From positions 45,435 to 109,434 of the forward strand of contig NZ_MDJS01000006.1 of assembly GCF_001705515.1 (NCBI RefSeq): DNA of 64,000 nucleotides, written 5' to 3'. Shown here piece by piece: positions 60,207 to 64,000 of the stretch (positions are counted from its first letter, which is position 1; each line of letters starts with the position of its first letter). A model generated the notes under the pieces. That model did no database searches. It was not told the origin of the DNA and saw only the letters and a list, made by a program, of their open reading frames with translations. This DNA comes from Mucilaginibacter sp. PPCGB 2223. GTDB taxonomy: Bacteria > Bacteroidota > Bacteroidia > Sphingobacteriales > Sphingobacteriaceae. Made by a program: the position numbers and the translations under genes.

Positions 60207-60704
60207 TTAGAAATTCATTTCGTCGGCACTCGGGCCGTAGCTTCCGGGGATCGGGATATCCAGTAAGCGTAAAAACACGCCCAGTTGCGCCCTGTGATGC
60301 ACAATCTGGTTCAGCGACATCCGGATCACTTCGGCTTTCGTCGAAACACTGAGTACGCGGTCTCCATTGCGCAGGGTCCACTTCTCGCCGAGTTTAGGTT
60401 CATTTCCCTCTACCAGTTGCGAACGGCCGTCTACCAGCGATTTTTCGAAAAGTTCCATCAGCCCGGCGGTGTTGTTGATCTGCGGAGGGTTGTAGGGGCT
60501 GCTTGCAAAGTCCAGCTCGTCGGTAGTGAGCGTCATGGTTATCCAGGTAGGCAGTTCGGCAATGTGTGTGGCCAGGCTGCGGATGGTCATGCTCTTTGGA
60601 TGCGGGCGCCAGTCGTATTTATCGTCGGGTATACGGCTGAGCATTTTACGGGTGGTTACCGATTCGTTCTCCAGTTCTTTTAAAAAAACATTGATTGTTG
60701 ACAT
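60207..60704 (-). CDS. DinB family protein
   Basis: 165-residue four-helix-bundle metal protein of the DinB superfamily. Possible metal-binding His: in RSLATHIAELPTW and IVHHRAQLGVFLRLLD, the usual positions. DDKYDWRPHPKSMTIR is the family start. Relatives are thiol-dependent transferases (for example bacillithiol S-transferase); the substrate here is unknown. The frame starts at 60734, but ATG 60704 (MSTINVFLKELENES) gives the family N-terminus. Confidence 0.8.
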   Translation of the reverse strand: MSTINVFLKELENESVTTRKMLSRIPDDKYDWRPHPKSMTIRSLATHIAELPTWITMTLTTDELDFASSPYNPPQINNTAGLMELFEKSLVDGRSQLVEGNEPKLGEKWTLRNGDRVLSVSTKAEVIRMSLNQIVHHRAQLGVFLRLLDIPIPGSYGPSADEMNF

Positions 60705-60784
60705 AATTGTATCGTTTTTGGTTTGCTGATACAAATAAACAAAGGGCCGGTGACAGCCCTATGTCAACAAGTTTTGAGAAATTT

Positions 60785-63349
60785 TTAAAAAGGCCGTTTT
60801 TTCGAAACCCGTCCTTTCGGAGCGGGTTTACTTTCCCACTCGGTATCCTTTTCGTACTGTTTAGCCATTTTAGCTACCCGCTCTTCGAGCGATTCGGTAG
60901 TGAACCTTTCACGGCCAAGGCTGTCCACCAGTATCGGGAAAGCGAATGGCGTGGGTTTATCGGTTTTTTTAATGATGATCTTTTGTTTGGCGATACGCTG
61001 CAGCGCAGCACGAAGCCTGAACTCTTCTAACTGGAAAGCCAGTGCTTCGTTATAAGCTTGTCTTACCAATAAGTTGTTCGGCTCATACTCGCTGAAGACA
61101 TCGAACAATAAAGAGGATGAAGCCTGCAAGTGCCGGCTTTTTACCGGTTGCCCGGGATAACCGGTGAAGATCAGACCGCCGATATGTGCAATATCGCGAA
61201 AGCGGCGGCGGGCCATTTCGTTAGCGTTGAGGCTGTGCTGTATATCATCGAGCAGGTTATCAATCGTGAACAGGTCGTGATTCAAAGCTTCCTGCAAAAG
61301 TATCTCATCATCGGTAAGCAGCTCGAAACCGTAATCATTCATGGCGATGGAGAAACTGGCCGTTTTGATCCTCGAGATGCGATAGGCAAAAAGCGATGCC
61401 ATGCCCTCGTGCACCAGCCGCCCCTCGAAAGGATAGAAAAACAGGTGGTGCCCCTCGCGCGATTCGAACGATTCGATCAAAAACTCATCCCGTTTGGGCA
61501 GGTGCGATTCGGCGGCCTGAATATTGAATAAAGGGCGCAAGGCTTCAACCTCAACACCCTTTTCGGTGCCGCGGGCAACCTCATCCAGTTTATCGCGCAG
61601 CACTGCCGAGAGCTGCGAAGATAAAGGCATACGGCCGCCCATCCAGCTCGGTATCATGCCTTTCTTTTTAGTCGATTTTTGTACGTAAGCGCTCATCTCC
61701 TTAAACCGGACGAACTCTAAACTACGGCCGGCGAACCAAAAATTATCGCCTGGTTTTAATCGGGATATGAATGATTCTTCGATACTGCCCAAGCTGCCGC
61801 CGCTTAACCAGCGCACGCGGATGCTGACATCGCTGGTAATGGTGCCGATACTTAAGCGGTGCCGCATGGCCACCCGGCGGCTGTTCACTTTGTATACCCC
61901 GTTTTCCAGCTCAACTTTCAAAAACTCGTCGTACTGGGCAAGGGTTTTGCCGCCATTGGTGATGAAGTCGAGCAGCTCATTGAATTCGCTGCGTTTCAGA
62001 TCGGCAAAGGCAAAGGTTGTTTTCACTTCATTGAACAGCTCGTTCGCTGTAAATCCATCGGATACAGCGAGGGTAACCATGTATTGTATCAATACGTCGA
62101 GGGCGAGCAGGATAGGGTCGCGGCTTTCATAAACGCCGTTAACCAGGGCTTGCTTTAAGGCAGCGCCTTCCAGCAATTCGAGTGAATGCGTCGGCACAAA
62201 ATAAGCTTTGGATATAGCGCCGGGATGATGCCCGCTGCGGCCGGCCCGTTGCATAAAACGCGCTACGCCTTTCGGGCTGCCAATTTGGACAACGGTATCA
62301 ACCGGCCGAAAATCGACACCCAGATCAAGGCTCGAAGTACAAACTACCAGTTTCAGCGCTTCGGCATGCAGGGCCTGTTCAACCCAGTTGCGCAGCTCGT
62401 TATCGAGCGAGCCGTGGTGCATAGCCATGATACCAGCGTATTCGGGGTATTTATCTAAGATGGCATGGTACCAGATTTCGCTTTGTGAGCGTGTATTGGT
62501 AAATATCAGGGTGGTTTTGCTGCGCTCTACAATATCGATCACCTGCGGCAACAGTTTTAGCCCGATATGCCCGGCCCAGGAGTAAGTCTCCACGTTCTCC
62601 GGTATTACCGATTCGATGAGGATCTTTTTCTCAAGATTCGCACGCACCATTCTGATCTTACCTGCAGGCATATCGTTACCCAGCAAAACCTGCGAAGCTT
62701 CTTCCAGATTGCCTATAGTTGCGCTGATACCCCAGATTTTTAGTGGTGAGTGGTGAATAGTGAGTGGTGAGTCGGTATTTTCATAACTCACTTTCCGGCT
62801 CAGGGCCTTTAGTCGCGATAGCCCTAATTCAACCTGAACGCCGCGTTTGGTGCCTAAGAGCTCGTGCCATTCGTCGGTTACTACAACCTGCAGGTTTTTA
62901 AACATTTTAGGGTATTCCTTTTGGGCCAGCATCAGGTGCAGGCTTTCGGGAGTAGTGAGCAGTACTTCGGGTAGTTTTTTTCTGAGCGCCTGTTTCTCAG
63001 CAGCGGGCGTATCCCCGGTCCGCGTGGCTATTTTCCAGGGTATTTGCAGGTCGTCGCAAACCTCCTGCATGGCTTTGCGGATATCGTTGGTCAGGGCTCG
63101 CAGCGGCGTTATCCACAACATCATCAAACCATTATCCTGCCGGGTTTTGTAAGTTTCGGGATAAGTGTTGATGTATTCGGCAAGGAAAGGCAAAAACATG
63201 GCGAATGTTTTACCACTGCCAGTGGGCGCATTTAACAACCCGGAGCAGCCGGAAAGATAGGCTTCTTCCATCTCCAGTTGGAAAGCAAATTGTTTCCAGT
63301 TTTTTTCGCTGAACCATTGCCTGATTCTTTGCTGCCCGGGCGAATTCAT
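60785..63349 (-). CDS. Ligase-associated DExH-box DNA helicase (Lhr-like)
   Basis: 854-residue superfamily-2 helicase. Walker A APTGSGKT (about 41-48), DEWH box in VVTDEWHELLGTKRG (Walker B), ATIGN (motif III), CTSSLDLGVDF, and QRAGRSGHHPG (motif VI), then the winged-helix and C-terminal Lhr domains. Members of this group are usually encoded beside an ATP-dependent DNA ligase, an exonuclease and a phosphoesterase; none is present on either side here. Between the DEWH box and motif III about 12 residues derive from a CTCACC-type repeat inserted in frame (see 62741-62774). Confidence 0.9.
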   Translation of the reverse strand: MNSPGQQRIRQWFSEKNWKQFAFQLEMEEAYLSGCSGLLNAPTGSGKTFAMFLPFLAEYINTYPETYKTRQDNGLMMLWITPLRALTNDIRKAMQEVCDDLQIPWKIATRTGDTPAAEKQALRKKLPEVLLTTPESLHLMLAQKEYPKMFKNLQVVVTDEWHELLGTKRGVQVELGLSRLKALSRKVSYENTDSPLTIHHSPLKIWGISATIGNLEEASQVLLGNDMPAGKIRMVRANLEKKILIESVIPENVETYSWAGHIGLKLLPQVIDIVERSKTTLIFTNTRSQSEIWYHAILDKYPEYAGIMAMHHGSLDNELRNWVEQALHAEALKLVVCTSSLDLGVDFRPVDTVVQIGSPKGVARFMQRAGRSGHHPGAISKAYFVPTHSLELLEGAALKQALVNGVYESRDPILLALDVLIQYMVTLAVSDGFTANELFNEVKTTFAFADLKRSEFNELLDFITNGGKTLAQYDEFLKVELENGVYKVNSRRVAMRHRLSIGTITSDVSIRVRWLSGGSLGSIEESFISRLKPGDNFWFAGRSLEFVRFKEMSAYVQKSTKKKGMIPSWMGGRMPLSSQLSAVLRDKLDEVARGTEKGVEVEALRPLFNIQAAESHLPKRDEFLIESFESREGHHLFFYPFEGRLVHEGMASLFAYRISRIKTASFSIAMNDYGFELLTDDEILLQEALNHDLFTIDNLLDDIQHSLNANEMARRRFRDIAHIGGLIFTGYPGQPVKSRHLQASSSLLFDVFSEYEPNNLLVRQAYNEALAFQLEEFRLRAALQRIAKQKIIIKKTDKPTPFAFPILVDSLGRERFTTESLEERVAKMAKQYEKDTEWESKPAPKGRVSKKRPF
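62741..62774 (-). repeat. CTCACC-type repeat inserted in the helicase gene
   Basis: On the coding strand the tract contains ACTCACCACT, ATTCACCACT, ACTCACCACTA, a repeat of TCACCACT units. It encodes about residues 192-203 (DSPLTIHHSPL) between the Walker B and motif III regions and keeps the frame. Similar tracts (ACTCATTACTCACCGCTC) occur in the non-coding gap near 55084-55103. Confidence 0.6.
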
Positions 63350-63374
63350 CTTTTGTATATTCTCTGTAAAATAA

Positions 63375-63406
63375 AAAAGTCCTGCCGGATATCCGGCAGG
63401 ACTTTT
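63375..63406 (-). terminator. Perfect palindromic terminator of the OmpA gene
   Basis: AAAAGTCCTGCCGGAT at 63375-63390 and its exact complement at 63391-63406, a 16-base stem without loop bases. Minus-strand T run after it (TTTTAT). It separates ompA from the downstream helicase gene, 22 bases after the ompA stop. Confidence 0.85.
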
Positions 63407-63428
63407 AAGAATTAGTTTTTAAAGCTAA

Positions 63429-64000
63429 TTATTTTTTGAATTCAACGCGGCGGTTTAATACACGGCCGTCTTCAGTTGAGTTATCAGCAATCGGGTGAGT
63501 TTCGCCATAACCTTTTACTTTAAGGTGTTTAGCATCAACGCCAGAGTTTACTAAGTAAGTTTTAACCGAGTTAGCACGGTCTTTTGATAATTGCATGTTG
63601 TGAGCAGCAGTACCTTCAGATGAAGCGTAACCGTTAACCCAAACAGTTTTACCAGATGCGCGCAAGTCGGCAGAAGTAGCATCTAAGATTGGGTAAGACG
63701 AAGTACGTAATACTGAGCTATCAAATTCAAACTGGATGTTTGCATAAGCAGTACCTGTTACTGATCCTTTGTTACCGCCATTACCACCGTATTTGTTGAT
63801 CATGTCGTGAACTTGTGCAGTATCCAAACCAACTTTCAACGGGCAACCTGAGCCATCAACTACAGTACCAGCCGGAGTGTTAGGGCATTTGTCGAACTGA
63901 TCAGCTACACCGTCGCCGTCGCTGTCTTTTTTCAGGTCGTCAACTGCTTTCTCAACATTTGATACACGGCCTTTTAAAGCTTCAACTTCTTGTTTCAGGG
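63429..64000 (-). CDS. OmpA family protein with thrombospondin-3 linker, 3' part
   Basis: C-terminal 190 residues of an outer-membrane OmpA protein; the barrel lies beyond the window. From the right edge: a coiled-coil (LKQEVEALKGRVSNVEKAV), an acidic DSDGDGVADQFDKCPNTPAG calcium-binding thrombospondin-type-3 repeat, then the peptidoglycan-binding OmpA-C domain with IQFEFDSSVLRTSSYP, WVNGYASSEGTAAHNMQLS and NRRVEFKK. The frame is open through to the window end, so the TTG at 63839 is not a start. Codon use is strongly biased (GGT, AAA, GTT), in keeping with high expression. Confidence 0.93.
   Translation of the reverse strand, partial: LKQEVEALKGRVSNVEKAVDDLKKDSDGDGVADQFDKCPNTPAGTVVDGSGCPLKVGLDTAQVHDMINKYGGNGGNKGSVTGTAYANIQFEFDSSVLRTSSYPILDATSADLRASGKTVWVNGYASSEGTAAHNMQLSKDRANSVKTYLVNSGVDAKHLKVKGYGETHPIADNSTEDGRVLNRRVEFKK

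Noticed and set aside
1..64000. CRISPR array, prophage, toxin-antitoxin or restriction system
   Set aside because: No regular direct repeats with spacers, no phage genes, no integrase or nuclease-type defence genes were recognised in the window.
63839..64000. Start of the terminal OmpA gene at TTG 63839
   Set aside because: The frame is open to the window edge with a thrombospondin-3 repeat and coiled coil, so the gene continues beyond the window.

Overview
The window is a chromosomal segment from a member of the Bacteroidota, most likely the Sphingobacteriaceae (Mucilaginibacter/Pedobacter-like). The grounds are: a TonB-dependent receptor with a carboxypeptidase-regulatory-like N-terminus; DUF3857 transglutaminase-like, DUF2480, DUF3108 and DUF3109 proteins; the futalosine menaquinone genes mqnB and mqnD; OmpA proteins with a thrombospondin-type-3 linker; and promoters of the TAnnTTTG type with an upstream TTG/TTTG about 19 bases away. 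I saw no rRNA, tRNA, CRISPR array, phage or insertion sequence. Genus is inference.

Layout. 0-5 kb: 3' end of a peptide deformylase gene, a small secreted protein, an mrp-nifU Fe-S pair, and an unusual peptidoglycan glycosyltransferase fused behind an AsmA-like region. 5.2-5.9 kb is gene-poor and AT-rich. 5.9-13.8 kb: a lipoprotein, a hybrid histidine kinase with a degenerate receiver, a beta-barrel protein, small membrane proteins, yifB, a secreted TonB-C protein and an OB-fold-like protein. 13.9-17.3 kb: a TonB-dependent receptor with a small Cys/His-rich membrane protein and an operator-like promoter, followed by a repeat-bearing gap. 17.3-24.8 kb: a very large NtrY-like sensor kinase, fabD, the overlapping queD-folE pair and the overlapping mqnB-mqnD pair. 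25-29.5 kb: two tandem DUF3857 proteins, the first with a destroyed catalytic triad, then aat.

29.7-37 kb is a carbohydrate operon with a divergent AraC regulator. It encodes a fucose permease, a mutarotase and enzymes of the non-phosphorylating L-fucose route to pyruvate and lactate (L-fucose dehydrogenase, fuconolactonase, 2-keto-3-deoxy-fuconate dehydrogenase, a fumarylacetoacetase-type hydrolase) plus a zinc alcohol dehydrogenase. No fuconate dehydratase is present, and the dehydrogenase has Asn at the usual catalytic Lys position. Repeat units sit between several of these genes.

37.2-53.3 kb is mostly housekeeping: a divergent SDR/OmpA-lipoprotein pair, a dienelactone hydrolase, rimP-nusA-infB behind a promoter and attenuator-like hairpin, then DUF6427, purQ, coaX, an outer-membrane protein, lptC and ppiD in one direction, then DUF2480, DUF3108 and DUF3109. 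53.4-55.1 kb is a decayed polysaccharide locus: rfbA, an internally deleted gmd remnant and 500 bases of repeats. 55.1-64 kb: a thiamine-pyrophosphokinase-like protein lacking its usual acidic motif, two secreted metallopeptidases (M61, M28), ppnP, dinB, a ligase-associated DExH helicase carrying an in-frame repeat insertion, and the 3' part of an OmpA gene.

The most interesting leads are the AsmA-like/GT51 fusion, the metal-receptor module with paired TGATATCA sites, the active/dead transglutaminase pair, the fucose operon with its atypical dehydrogenase, the rimP leader hairpin, and repeats that have entered operons and one coding sequence. Nothing here amounts to a clear new defence or mobile system.
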